Below are positions 18,112 through 26,725 of a stretch of 64,000 nucleotides of DNA, in pieces (the first letter of the stretch is position 1; each line of letters begins with the position of its first letter). Location of the stretch: NCBI GenBank assembly GCA_963768715.1, contig CAVYJC010000005.1:251790-315789 (forward strand), read 5' to 3'. Both the position numbers and the translations under genes were made by a program. Under the pieces are notes generated by a model. It searched no databases and was not told the DNA's origin. It saw nothing but the letters and a program-made list of their open reading frames with translations. This stretch comes from DATKEJ01 sp963768715. GTDB lineage: Bacteria > Bacteroidota > Rhodothermia > Rhodothermales > DATKEJ01.

Positions 18112-18787
18112 CTACTTCAGGAGAACCATCTTCCCCAGCTTCACCTTCCTTTTCCCCTCGGAGTTTAGCTCGACGCTGTAGAAATAGACCCCGCTCGGGA
18201 ACGTAGCTGCGTTCCACGACACTTCCTGATAGCCGGCCTCTTGGATGTGCATCCACGATGCGCGTAATCCGTTGGCCGAGTGGATTGAAGACCTCAATTC
18301 GGACGTTGCCGTCGTTCGGCAAAGCGTAAGCGATCTTCGTAGTCGGATTGAAGGGATTCGGATAGTTACCTCTGAGCATGAGCTCGGTCGGCGCCTCGGG
18401 CTCGATCTTGATCGTCCTGGACTCCAACAGCCCGGTCGCCGACAAGACATTGAAGTTCAGATCAGTGACCTCCCCTATCGGGGCTTTTTCGTCCAGGTTG
18501 AATGTGAAGGTCGCTGTCTCGGACTCGCCAGGTTTGAGTATGCCAACGCTGGCCGTGGTTGTCTCGAAGGTGAGCCAAATCGGGCCGGAGCTGAGTTGAA
18601 CCGAGACGTCTTTGAGCGGATTGCTCGTGGAGTTTAGAACCTCCAGCTCGATCCGGTTCGACCCCGACGCGTAGGGAATCGCATATGCACCGAGGTCCGA
18701 TACTTTGGCCACGGGCTGGGCAAATGTTGCCGCCAGACCTGACAGGAGGAAGCATGAGGTGAATGCCAGCTTCATGATGACCCTCAT
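18112..18787 (-). CDS. Secreted protein with T9SS type A sorting domain, frame-shifted
   Basis: About 224 residues once a frame change is repaired. The signal peptide ends T-F-A-Q. The middle is a beta-sandwich segment of DUF11/BACON-like appearance (L-E-V-L-N-S-T-S-N-P-L...). The C-terminus is a type IX secretion sorting domain: N-Y-P-N-P-F-N-P-T-T-K-I-A-Y, then G-V-Y-F-Y-S-V-E and a basic end. The upstream frame runs off after V-D-A-H; removing one base from the GG pair at 18243-18244 (minus-strand CC) restores Q-E-A-G-Y-Q-E-V-S-W-N-A and the stop at 18112. The GTG/ATG-type overlap (ATGA, 18784-18787) with the upstream gene indicates coupling. An internal ATG at 18775 is an alternative start. 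Confidence 0.75.
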
Positions 18788-20826
18788 TGAATCTCAACGA
18801 TCGACTCAACAATGTTGTTGGAGCCGCTTTCGTTCGCGTGACTATCGAAGAAACCAACTGAGAGTGATCTGTTGGCGACGGAGATCTCGGCGCCCGTTCC
18901 CTGAGTTGTCCGGTCGAAGTACAGTGTGCCAAGCACTTCCCAGTCCGTGCCGATATCATGTCCCGAAATCGATGACTGTGAGGCAATACCGCTACAGTCA
19001 ATGCTGAGCCGCACGAAATGCTGCGAACTCTCAGCCACGTCAACTGTAGTCACACGGTACCCGTTCTGCGGCGCGAGGACGCCGGTGTCTGATGACTGGA
19101 AGGCCATTTTGGAGGCGTCATAGTTCACGTCGATCGTCGCCGATCCAACGGTGTTGTCCGGCAACAGGGAAGTGTCAGCTCTGGCCTCCACGCTGACCCA
19201 GAAATCATTCCGGTCGTCTCTGGTGACATTCAGTCGAAGCTGAGACGTCGGCGATCCCGCGCCAAATGTCATCGGACCTGACTGGAGCGGAGGGATCGCA
19301 TGAATGGCATCACTCAGGACGTGCGGCGCCCGTGCACCAGCTGTCGTGTTGGCCAACCAGAGATCTTCATCGGGCCCTGTGACAACCTGGTCTCTATTGT
19401 AGTCGGCAGGTTCGTAGCCGGTTGCCCCGGCGGTCGAGGCCGCTAGCCACAGCGTGAAGTCCAGCGCGGTTACCTGTCCGTCTTGCGTGCCGTCCCCAGC
19501 CCACATCACATATACACCGCCGCTCAAAGGTCTCTGAGGCTGGTTGTTATCCGAATAGCCTGCCCCATGTGTAAAGTCGTGCCCGGCACTGCCGTTCGAA
19601 ATCGTCACCACCGTGTCACTGGCGACATAGACGTGATTGTATTCGGCCACCGCGAGGAGATAATCACCGGAGACAGACGATGGGAAGGCCGGGTAGGCGA
19701 ATCCCGTCTTGCTGAGAAGTGCCGGGCGGGCATATTCGACCGTCCACGTGCCGCTGACGTCGATCAGCATGACGTGGATCCAGTCGGCGACGAAATTCGG
19801 AAACCTCGTAACGGACTCGGTACCGCCGTAGTTGTACGGCAGTGACTCATCACCGAAAGGCTGCACCAATGGCGTACTGTCGTTGGTCGGCAGCATGATT
19901 TCCTGGCCGCTCGCGTACGGACCCTCAAGAAACACTTTGATTGGAACGAGACCCGGTAGGTTGCCGAGGGCGTACTCGATGTTGTATTTCATGAGCGCGT
20001 AGCCTTCGCCCGTGAGACTGTCGTCTTTGATCTCCTCGACATGGTTTAGTACGGTGCCCAAGAGGGTTGCGGTCCATGTGGAGTCGCCACCGCTCAGCGC
20101 GGAGGATGCGTCGTTCAGGAGCCTATCCAGTTCTCCGGCCGTGGAGTCGGCGATCCAGCCCTCGGCCGCGGCGCGAAGGGGATACGTCCCGAGCGTGTCG
20201 AGGAAGTCGCCGAGGTCGAAGGGGGAAGGTGGGTCACGGGGGGCAATAGTGATGAGAGCAATCTCCGCGGTGGCCAAATCGAGTGAGTCGAGTTCCCTCC
20301 GCAAGTCACCGGTTGGCCCCTCGTCATCGAATGCCAAATATCGTAGACTTGCCCCAAATCCACGGACAATACTTGGAATGCCAGAGTCAATCAAACCGAA
20401 GCCTGAAAGACTTGAAGCTGGGGCCAGTTCGTTGCCAATGTCTCCACTTTGATACCATGTTTGTCTCCCCAACGATGTCGTGTAGATCGTCGACCAACCG
20501 TCCTGCTGCGGCACCGCGATACTGTCCGATTCAGAAACAACCACTTCGAACTCGCGAAGACCGGCGAGCGCAAGCGAATCATTGTAGACCTCGTAGCTGT
20601 AAGAGAAGCGGTTCTGGGAATTAATCGTCACAGTCGCTGATACTCGAGGAGCAGCCCGGTTTCCGGGAAGAAGGGTCGTGATGTGAACGGTGTCGTCAAA
20701 GCCGATGTACTGCACCTCATAATTCCCAGTCGACGGCTCAAACGTCACCTGGCCAATTACCCTGGTTGTCGCACAAAGTGCCAGCAACAAGGACAGTGCA
20801 GAGGCAAGTTTGCAAGAGTTATTCAC
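18784..20826 (-). CDS. Large secreted protein with dockerin-like and cohesin-like segments
   Basis: 680 residues; the start GTG at 20826 shares a base with the previous stop (TAGTG). A signal peptide ends V-I-G-Q. I do not recognise the N-terminal 430 residues. About residues 440-490 form a dockerin-type calcium repeat pair (G-D-G-T-Q-D-G-Q-V-T-A-L-D-F, then N-R-D-Q-V-V-T-G-P-D). The last 150 residues have the strand pattern of a cohesin-like fold, around V-G-S-A-T-I-D-V-N-Y-D. Such pairs mediate protein assembly or surface display. It is flanked by two other secreted proteins on the same strand with overlapping ends. A diverged fragment of its own sequence lies at 22566-22671. Function otherwise unknown. 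Confidence 0.6.
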   Translation of the reverse strand: MNNSCKLASALSLLLALCATTRVIGQVTFEPSTGNYEVQYIGFDDTVHITTLLPGNRAAPRVSATVTINSQNRFSYSYEVYNDSLALAGLREFEVVVSESDSIAVPQQDGWSTIYTTSLGRQTWYQSGDIGNELAPASSLSGFGLIDSGIPSIVRGFGASLRYLAFDDEGPTGDLRRELDSLDLATAEIALITIAPRDPPSPFDLGDFLDTLGTYPLRAAAEGWIADSTAGELDRLLNDASSALSGGDSTWTATLLGTVLNHVEEIKDDSLTGEGYALMKYNIEYALGNLPGLVPIKVFLEGPYASGQEIMLPTNDSTPLVQPFGDESLPYNYGGTESVTRFPNFVADWIHVMLIDVSGTWTVEYARPALLSKTGFAYPAFPSSVSGDYLLAVAEYNHVYVASDTVVTISNGSAGHDFTHGAGYSDNNQPQRPLSGGVYVMWAGDGTQDGQVTALDFTLWLAASTAGATGYEPADYNRDQVVTGPDEDLWLANTTAGARAPHVLSDAIHAIPPLQSGPMTFGAGSPTSQLRLNVTRDDRNDFWVSVEARADTSLLPDNTVGSATIDVNYDASKMAFQSSDTGVLAPQNGYRVTTVDVAESSQHFVRLSIDCSGIASQSSISGHDIGTDWEVLGTLYFDRTTQGTGAEISVANRSLSVGFFDSHANESGSNNIVESIVEIQ

Positions 20827-22352
20827 TAGTAGAAGTACAGATGGTAGTGTTCGTTGGACCCGCCCTTGGAATGAACTTGTGGCTTGATGCCGGTGACACC
20901 CCTGACCTCCTTGTCGAAGTCTTCATTAAATACGATTAGCTTCGTTTTTCCGTTCTCGACATACGTTCCTATTGTCTGAACGAGGACTCCGCCTGGCGAT
21001 AAGGTGTTACGACTCGTTCGAACGTCAACGTCTCTTCCTATTCGGTGGAAGTCGTGCCCAGAAGTACAGCTAGACCATTCCCCACAAATGTCAAAGCGTC
21101 CTCCAAATGGGAGACTGGCATCGTTGATCTTGAACGGCTGACTCGGGAAACGTGCCTTCCATGCCGATCGTACAGCGTACAGTTTGTCAATCGTCGCCTG
21201 TGTTGCATAGTGATTATCGTCCGGCGTGCGGCACTCGAAGTTAGGTTCAGCGGCGCCCCTCGGACCATGATGGTTGCACGTACCTCCTATGAGATCGTCT
21301 CCGACGGTGTCAGGAATTGCAACGAGGTTCGGGACTCTGACATCAAGACGGAATGCGTTGACCAATGTGTCTGTAGCCACTATTGCTGTCGCAATGATGT
21401 CCACGCTTCCTCCAAACTCGGGGGCAAGATATGAGAGTCTCAGGTAGCCGTCTGGCCCGGTCGTGTCCGTGATCGCGGCCAGCGCAGTGCGGGTCGTATC
21501 GGAGAGGACGGTAAACATACCCATCGATCCGAAGTATGGAACGGAATCCTGCGAGGTTCCATGCAAATGACCTCCGGAACCATAGACCCATTCTGCACGA
21601 ACAGAAACCTCGTGACGCGCAATGGGCGCACATCCGTCGAAGAGTCGAACGGCAATTTCGTGAACAAATGGATCGGCGAATGTCGTCGAGAACGTACCTG
21701 GCGTGCCCTCGTCCAACCTGTCGGGCCAGACGGTCGTTTCCGAGGGAGTAATCGTGAGACTCGTATCGGGCTCAACAACAGCGAAAGATAACTCGACGTA
21801 CTCCTGGTACAACACTTGAGGATGCTCCTGGCACGTGACACCCATCTTGGCAGTCCAGGCGGCGCCCTGTTGTGTAATCACCGTCGGAGCGGTACCCCTC
21901 GAGTAGTTGACTTGAATCTCATCTTCCTGTTGAACCGGTCCGATCGACCACCATCTTTCATCCGTCGAACCCGGAATCGAAGGGCCTTGCGTGTACTTTG
22001 CAATCGATCCTTGACCGCACGCAGAAACGTTGGTGAGGCTGGTAACCGGCAGTCTCGCTGTCAAAGTATCGGTAGCAAACAGAATCGAGCTGTTTACCAC
22101 GCTCACGGTTGCCGTGCCGGGAATGGCTGCCCCGAGACGCCATGCCGCGTCATAGTACGCACACAGCGTCCCTTCGCCCACAGGCACAATTATTGGAGGA
22201 GGCGGTTTCTTTCCGACGACCGGGTCCGGCCCAATCTCCACCGTATCCCGGATTGTAACCTGTCCCTCAGCAGTTGAAACGAGACAAGCGGTCAGCGCGG
22301 CCAGAAGAAGTGATCTTCGTCTAAAACGAGAGAGAGAGAATGGACGAAACAT
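20826..22352 (-). CDS. Secreted protein with C-terminal M15-like metallopeptidase motif
   Basis: 508 residues from ATG 22352, which directly precedes a basic N-terminus and a signal peptide (ending A-E-G-Q); the frame is open to 22412 but that adds an unlikely leader. The first 330 residues look like beta-rich domains of unknown family. The last 130 residues carry G-H-D-F-H-R-I-G-R-D-V-D-V-R and, near the end, E-H-Y-H-L-Y-F. An H-x6-D plus H-x-H layout like this is how D-Ala-D-Ala peptidases of the M15/MepA type bind zinc. A cell-wall or protein-hydrolase role is therefore plausible but inferred. The stop codon overlaps the next gene's start by one base. Confidence 0.55.
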   Translation of the reverse strand: MFRPFSLSRFRRRSLLLAALTACLVSTAEGQVTIRDTVEIGPDPVVGKKPPPPIIVPVGEGTLCAYYDAAWRLGAAIPGTATVSVVNSSILFATDTLTARLPVTSLTNVSACGQGSIAKYTQGPSIPGSTDERWWSIGPVQQEDEIQVNYSRGTAPTVITQQGAAWTAKMGVTCQEHPQVLYQEYVELSFAVVEPDTSLTITPSETTVWPDRLDEGTPGTFSTTFADPFVHEIAVRLFDGCAPIARHEVSVRAEWVYGSGGHLHGTSQDSVPYFGSMGMFTVLSDTTRTALAAITDTTGPDGYLRLSYLAPEFGGSVDIIATAIVATDTLVNAFRLDVRVPNLVAIPDTVGDDLIGGTCNHHGPRGAAEPNFECRTPDDNHYATQATIDKLYAVRSAWKARFPSQPFKINDASLPFGGRFDICGEWSSCTSGHDFHRIGRDVDVRTSRNTLSPGGVLVQTIGTYVENGKTKLIVFNEDFDKEVRGVTGIKPQVHSKGGSNEHYHLYFY

Positions 22353-22565
22353 GGCGTTCCGGCTGGCTGCGATCATGACGGTCATTAGGTACACGCGCGG
22401 GAAATGGATCATTCATCCACGCAGCCGCCGAGGAATCGCGATGGCGAGACTTGGAACTTCCGCCTCATCAGCCCCTCTCAAGATGCAGGTAGGCCCCGAC
22501 AGTTGGAGTGTTAAATTCTCAAGTTCCTTCACTGCCCTGAATCACGGCCCGGCAGACATCTCAGC

Positions 22566-22671
22566 GCATGCTCGATGTTGTATTTCATCAGGGCGTAGCC
22601 TTCGCTCGTCAGACTGTCGTCTTTGATATCCTCTACATCGTTCACGACGGTGCCCAAGAGGGATACGGTCC
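22566..22671 (-). pseudogene. Fragment duplicated from the 18784-20826 gene
   Basis: About 105 bases closely resemble the segment of the large secreted-protein gene at roughly 19966-20065. Both encode L-L-G-T-V-x-N-x-V-E-x-I-K-D-D-S-L-T and then E-G-Y-A-L-M-K-Y-N-I-E. The fragment sits in a 60-codon open frame (22529-22711) with no recognisable start or end of its own. It is best read as the remnant of a second paralogue or of a partial duplication. Confidence 0.75.
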
Positions 22672-22737
22672 TACCAGTACTGACGTCCAACTCCGGGGTC
22701 TTTCGGATCAACGACGGGGTTCTCGTCGATCCCGCGG

Positions 22738-22786
22738 GCGGACACGCCCCCCGCCTGCGCGGGGGCAGGCTCGGCGTGTCCCTACG
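22738..22786. repeat. GGACACGCC-type interspersed palindrome
   Basis: An imperfect palindrome with outer arms GGACACGCC and GGCGTGTCC and an inner hairpin CCCCCGCCTGCGCGGGGG. The same outer arms recur at 25473-25589. Such extragenic palindromes are usually small interspersed repeats; no coding capacity. Confidence 0.7.
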
Positions 22787-22819
22787 TAATTCTCACAGCC
22801 TTGTATGTACTGATCGTCA

Positions 22820-22854
22820 ATTCTTAATCCTTAATTATTAATTCTTAATTACTT
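22820..22854. repeat. Period-7 array, ATTCTTA unit (5 units)
   Basis: ATTCTTA, ATCCTTA, ATTATTA, ATTCTTA, ATTACTT. The stop codon of the minus-strand permease gene is at 22857-22859, two bases away. The first three units are identical to those of the array at 50970. Confidence 0.85.
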
Positions 22855-22856
22855 AC

Positions 22857-25304
22857 TTACTCATACCTCAGGCTCACCACCGGATCCACCCCCGCCGCCT
22901 TCATCGACTGCGCTCCCACCGTCAGCCATGAAATCGCCAGCACCAACGCCCCGGCCGCCGCAAACGGCCACACGCCCGGCTGGGTGTGGTATGAGAACGT
23001 TTGCAGCCATTTCGTCACGGCCAGGTAGGCGACCGGCGCCGCCAGTAGAAACGCCAGCCCGACGAGCTTGACGGATTCGCTCGAAAGCAACAGCACGATC
23101 CGCCCGGCGGAAGCACCCATTACCTTACGGACGCCGATCTCCTTCGTGCGGCGCTCCGCTGAGAAGGAGGCCATCCCGAACAACCCTAGGCAAGCAACGA
23201 GAATTGCCAGGATAGAGAACGTCGTGGCGACCTTGCCGAGCGTAGCCTCGGACTTGTACATCGCATCCAGCCTCGTATCCAGAAAGAAATACTCGAATGA
23301 GCGCGTCGGGACGTACCGGTCCCACTGGTCCTCCAGAAACGCGAGCGTTCCCTCGACGTCGTTGGGTGCAATCCGAACCGCGAGATACCGGCCAAAAAAT
23401 CCGAAAACGCCCGAATTGAAATAGCGCTCGATCACGAACGGCCCGATTTCCTGGCGCAGTGAGGCGTAGTGGAAGTCCTTAAGCACGCCGATTACCGTTC
23501 GGCTAGGCGCACCGTTTGGGCCGCCACCGCCGCCAACGATATGACGGCCGACCGCTTCGGCCGGACTACCCCACCCGAGGTGCTGCACCATCGACTCGTT
23601 GATCATAATCGAATTGGCCGAATCGGCGGGGAAGTCCTCCGAATACTCGCGGCCCGCCGCCAAATCCATCCCGAATGTCTCGACGAAATCGTCGTGGACG
23701 AGTAGCCGAGGAAACTGCTGGGGATCGGTGAACCCCTCGGGCTGAAAATTGTCCGTCTGGTACTTGCTACCCGGAACGTCCTCAACGACCGTCACATCCA
23801 GAATGTTGGGGAACTGCTCCGCCTCCGACTTGAACGCCGCGAAATGCTGCGTGAACGGCGTCAATTGAATCGGCACGAGAATTACCTGCTCTTTATCGAA
23901 GCCCAGGTTCTTGTTTCGCATGTAGTCGAGCTGACGAAACGCGACGATCGTGCACGCAATCAGGATAATGGAGATGACGAACTGCATGGATACGAGAGCC
24001 TGCCGAAGCCAGACCGCCGCATTCGCTCTGCGAGACACAAATGTGCCCTTGAGTACCGTGGCGGGATTGAAAGCCGACAGGAAGAGCGCCGGATACATGC
24101 CGGAGAGCACGCCAACGACGAGTGGAACACCGAGCAGGATTCCCCAAATCACTGGATCGCCCGTCAGATCCAGACTCAATTGCTTTCCCGAAAAACCGTT
24201 GAGAAGAGGCAGCGCGGCGTAGATCAGCGGTATGGCTACGATCCCGCTCAGAATCGCCGACAACACCGACTCACCAAGAAACTGCCGGATCAACTGGAAG
24301 CGCAGTGCGCCGATCGATTTGCGTACGCCAACTTCCCTCGCTCGCTGTGCCGACCGCGCCGTCGAGAGGTTCATGAAGTTGATGCAGGCAATCAGCAGCA
24401 CGAACATGGCGATGACCGAAAAGATGTAGACATACGCTACGTCGCTGTTGGGGCCAATTTCGTAGTCGAGCCGTGAGTGCAGGTGGATATCGGTCAGCGG
24501 CTGCAGATACATCGAGGTCGTTTCCTTGATCTGCTCCGGGTAGTATTGCGCGACCATGGCAGGGAAAACGGCCTCGACTTGCCTCGGCTGGACATTCTCC
24601 GCGAGCTTGATGTAGGTCCAGCACGGATTCCAATACCAGTTCTGGTTCTGAAAATTCCCGTTGGGCGACTGGGCATTCAGCGTAGCCATCGAGATCAGAA
24701 AATCGAACTGGAAGTGCGAGTTTTCCGGGACGTCGGCCAGCACGCCGACGACCTCCAGGTCGAGAGAAACCTGTGCGTCAAGGCGCAGCGTTTTGCCTAT
24801 CGGGTCGGCGTCCCCGAAGTATTTCTGCGCCATCGATTCCGTGACCAGAATCGTATTCGGATGCGCCAGCGCCGACGCCTGGTCACCACGGACCAGCTTG
24901 AAATCGAGCACGTCGAACAGCGTCGAGTCCGAAAAGAAGAGACGACGCTCGGTAAACCGCAGAGGTTGTCCATTTTCAGGTTCGTACGTCAGCGAGACAC
25001 TCGGAGCCTGGAAATTGAAGAAGCGGGCGGAGGCCTCGACGTAATCCGGATAATCGGCAACCAGCGTCTCCGCCATCGGAAACGGCACGCTCGACGACTC
25101 TTCGGCGCCCTCGATGAGCTCGGCGATTCGGTAGACGCGATCCGCGTCGGCATGATAACGGTCATACGAGAGCTCATCCCGAACGTAGAGCAGAATCAGA
25201 ACGAAGCAGGCGATCCCAATCGCCAATCCGAGAACATTGATCGCAGAGTATCCCCGGTGCTTGAGAAGATTTCGGACGGCAATCTTGAGGTAGTTCTTGA
25301 GCAT
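22857..25304 (-). CDS. ABC transporter permease, FtsX/MacB family
   Basis: 815 residues with the layout of large Bacteroidota MacB-like permeases. There is an N-terminal helix after the basic segment L-K-N-Y-L-K-I-A-V-R-N-L-L-K-H-R, then a MacB_PCD periplasmic domain (about 50-250). A three-helix FtsX domain (about 290-410) contains the S-T-A-R-S-A-Q-R-A-R-E-V-G-V-R-K motif, followed by a second periplasmic domain and a second FtsX domain with E-R-R-T-K-E-I-G-V-R-K-V-M-G-A. These proteins couple cytosolic ATPases to periplasmic work such as antimicrobial-peptide or lipoprotein export. No ATPase gene is adjacent, so its partner must be elsewhere. The ATG at 25304 gives a typical N-terminus. 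Confidence 0.9.
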   Translation of the reverse strand: MLKNYLKIAVRNLLKHRGYSAINVLGLAIGIACFVLILLYVRDELSYDRYHADADRVYRIAELIEGAEESSSVPFPMAETLVADYPDYVEASARFFNFQAPSVSLTYEPENGQPLRFTERRLFFSDSTLFDVLDFKLVRGDQASALAHPNTILVTESMAQKYFGDADPIGKTLRLDAQVSLDLEVVGVLADVPENSHFQFDFLISMATLNAQSPNGNFQNQNWYWNPCWTYIKLAENVQPRQVEAVFPAMVAQYYPEQIKETTSMYLQPLTDIHLHSRLDYEIGPNSDVAYVYIFSVIAMFVLLIACINFMNLSTARSAQRAREVGVRKSIGALRFQLIRQFLGESVLSAILSGIVAIPLIYAALPLLNGFSGKQLSLDLTGDPVIWGILLGVPLVVGVLSGMYPALFLSAFNPATVLKGTFVSRRANAAVWLRQALVSMQFVISIILIACTIVAFRQLDYMRNKNLGFDKEQVILVPIQLTPFTQHFAAFKSEAEQFPNILDVTVVEDVPGSKYQTDNFQPEGFTDPQQFPRLLVHDDFVETFGMDLAAGREYSEDFPADSANSIMINESMVQHLGWGSPAEAVGRHIVGGGGGPNGAPSRTVIGVLKDFHYASLRQEIGPFVIERYFNSGVFGFFGRYLAVRIAPNDVEGTLAFLEDQWDRYVPTRSFEYFFLDTRLDAMYKSEATLGKVATTFSILAILVACLGLFGMASFSAERRTKEIGVRKVMGASAGRIVLLLSSESVKLVGLAFLLAAPVAYLAVTKWLQTFSYHTQPGVWPFAAAGALVLAISWLTVGAQSMKAAGVDPVVSLRYE

Positions 25305-25428
25305 GGTCGTTCTTCCGGACGCGAGATTCGTGGCAGACTGCGCCGGATAGACGACCGGCGCAAGGTTGAGCGTACGGGAGAACCGCGGTCAGGGATGCGA
25401 TAGGGCAACGTTTCGTACCCTGTCCGCA

Positions 25429-25463
25429 ATTCAAAAATCAAAATTCAAAACGCAAAATGCGGG
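25429..25463. repeat. Period-7 array, ATTCAAA unit, left arm of paired element
   Basis: ATTCAAA, AATCAAA, ATTCAAA, ACGCAAA, ATGCGGG. Bases 25428-25462 are identical to 39582-39616. The array faces an inverted array at 25641-25668, so the two form the ends of a 240-base block that starts AATTCAAAA and ends TTTTGAATT. Confidence 0.9.
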
Positions 25464-25472
25464 TATGGACCA

Positions 25473-25589
25473 GTAGGGACACGCCAACGGCGTGTCCGTA
25501 AAACAACCCGGCGTGAATTGTCGCCAACGGCGTGTCCATCAGACAACCACCGAATATTGTCGGCGGCCATGCCGTTGGCACGGCCCTAC
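25473..25589. repeat. Cluster of GGACACGCC/GGCGTGTCC palindromes
   Basis: Contains GTAGGGACACGCC followed by AACGGCGTGTCC, a second CGCCAACGGCGTGTCC, and an imperfect inverted copy ending in GGCACGGCCCTAC. It forms the interior of the block bounded by the two heptamer arrays. With its flanks it fills the 362 bases between the permease and the M14 peptidase; I see no gene in that gap. Confidence 0.7.
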
Positions 25590-25640
25590 GGAATCCCATT
25601 CCATGTAGAAAACGCAAAATGTGGCCTCACCGCCTCCAAT

Positions 25641-25668
25641 CTGCGTTTTGCAATTTGAATTTTGAATT
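25641..25668. repeat. Period-7 array, TTGAATT unit, right arm of paired element
   Basis: CTGCGTT, TTGCAAT, TTGAATT, TTGAATT. Read on the minus strand it gives AATTCAA, AATTCAA, ATTGCAA, AACGCAG, the same family as the arm at 25429. The TAA stop of the M14 peptidase (25667-25669, minus) lies in its last unit. Confidence 0.85.
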
Positions 25669-26725
25669 ACCCGCCGATTGCCTCAAGCCCAATATCCACC
25701 ACATCGAGTTGCATCCGAATCGCATCGGTCGCCGGAAAATGCTCGAGGCCGTACCGCTCGATGAACCAGTCGATGGACTGGTTGGCGTTGGCGGTCCGTT
25801 GGGCGGCGGGGAGATGCCCCTTCAGCTTCAGATATGTCTTTGGATCTCCTTTCGGTTCGTTGGCGGGCAGCTTCTTGATCACGAAGAGGGGCAGTTCGGT
25901 TACCAGACAAAGCGGATCTCCGCCGAGGGAGCGAACGAACTCCATCGAGCTGTCCTTGAACAGCTTTGCGGTGGTCATCTCGCGCCGCTTCTCGAAGTAC
26001 TCGCGCATTGCTTTTCCTTCCGGCGTCGTGGTGAATCCCGGCCCGATGTAGTCGAAGCCTTTCTCGCCGCCCCGATCGTGGTCATGGAGACGAAGTCCGT
26101 TCTCACTCGCAAGGCTCGTGAATGCCTCTTGGACGGGACCACTGCGATCGACCCAGTTCCTTTCGATCAGAAGGAGTGCGCCATCCGAGAATCCCATTCC
26201 ATGCAAACTCATGTGAAGATCGAACGGCCCATGTTCGCGGAGAAATCCGGCTACCGCTTCATTCTCATAGCGCATGTCGGGATAGCCAAACTCTATGTCT
26301 CGTCCCGGAAGTTCGCGAACGGCCTGCTTCAGATAGGCCTCGATCGACGGCCACCGCTTTACCCACGCCGCATTCTCGGCCTCGCCGTCGGGATTGACGT
26401 GTGCCACGACGGCGAACGTGAACCGAGACAGATATCCCGCCATCGTTTCGGGCGATGTGATCGCGGTTCGAATGAACGTGCGCAGGGTTTCGGGGCCCAC
26501 GGGTTCATCTGCGTGTGACCCGGCGATCAAACTGACCTTCTTCGGACCCGACCCGACGAGATATCCAAGAATCGGATGGCCGCTTTCGGCGACTCCGATT
26601 TCGCGGCACGTTACCGGCGCCCCTCGCGTTGCCGAAAGGCGTGATGATACTTCTTGCTGAAAGGCTGCCTCATTGCCGAAGTGGACGAAGGGTCCAGGAT
26701 CGGCTGCCTTAGCGAGAACACTCAC
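25667..26725 (-). CDS. M14-family zinc carboxypeptidase
   Basis: 352 residues. The zinc site is visible: H-A-D-E-P (His 71, Glu 74) in a strand-loop of type A-G-S-H-x-x-E, and a later His in D-L-H-M-S-L-H-G. The catalytic Glu is probably in V-T-E-L-P near residue 286. These match the M14 carboxypeptidase/succinylglutamate desuccinylase-like fold, which removes C-terminal or side-chain residues. I see no signal peptide, so it is probably cytoplasmic, unlike secreted M14 enzymes. The start overlaps the stop of the T9SS plug gene by 4 bases, giving a coupled pair. The stop codon falls within a heptamer repeat. Confidence 0.8.
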   Translation of the reverse strand: MSVLAKAADPGPFVHFGNEAAFQQEVSSRLSATRGAPVTCREIGVAESGHPILGYLVGSGPKKVSLIAGSHADEPVGPETLRTFIRTAITSPETMAGYLSRFTFAVVAHVNPDGEAENAAWVKRWPSIEAYLKQAVRELPGRDIEFGYPDMRYENEAVAGFLREHGPFDLHMSLHGMGFSDGALLLIERNWVDRSGPVQEAFTSLASENGLRLHDHDRGGEKGFDYIGPGFTTTPEGKAMREYFEKRREMTTAKLFKDSSMEFVRSLGGDPLCLVTELPLFVIKKLPANEPKGDPKTYLKLKGHLPAAQRTANANQSIDWFIERYGLEHFPATDAIRMQLDVVDIGLEAIGG

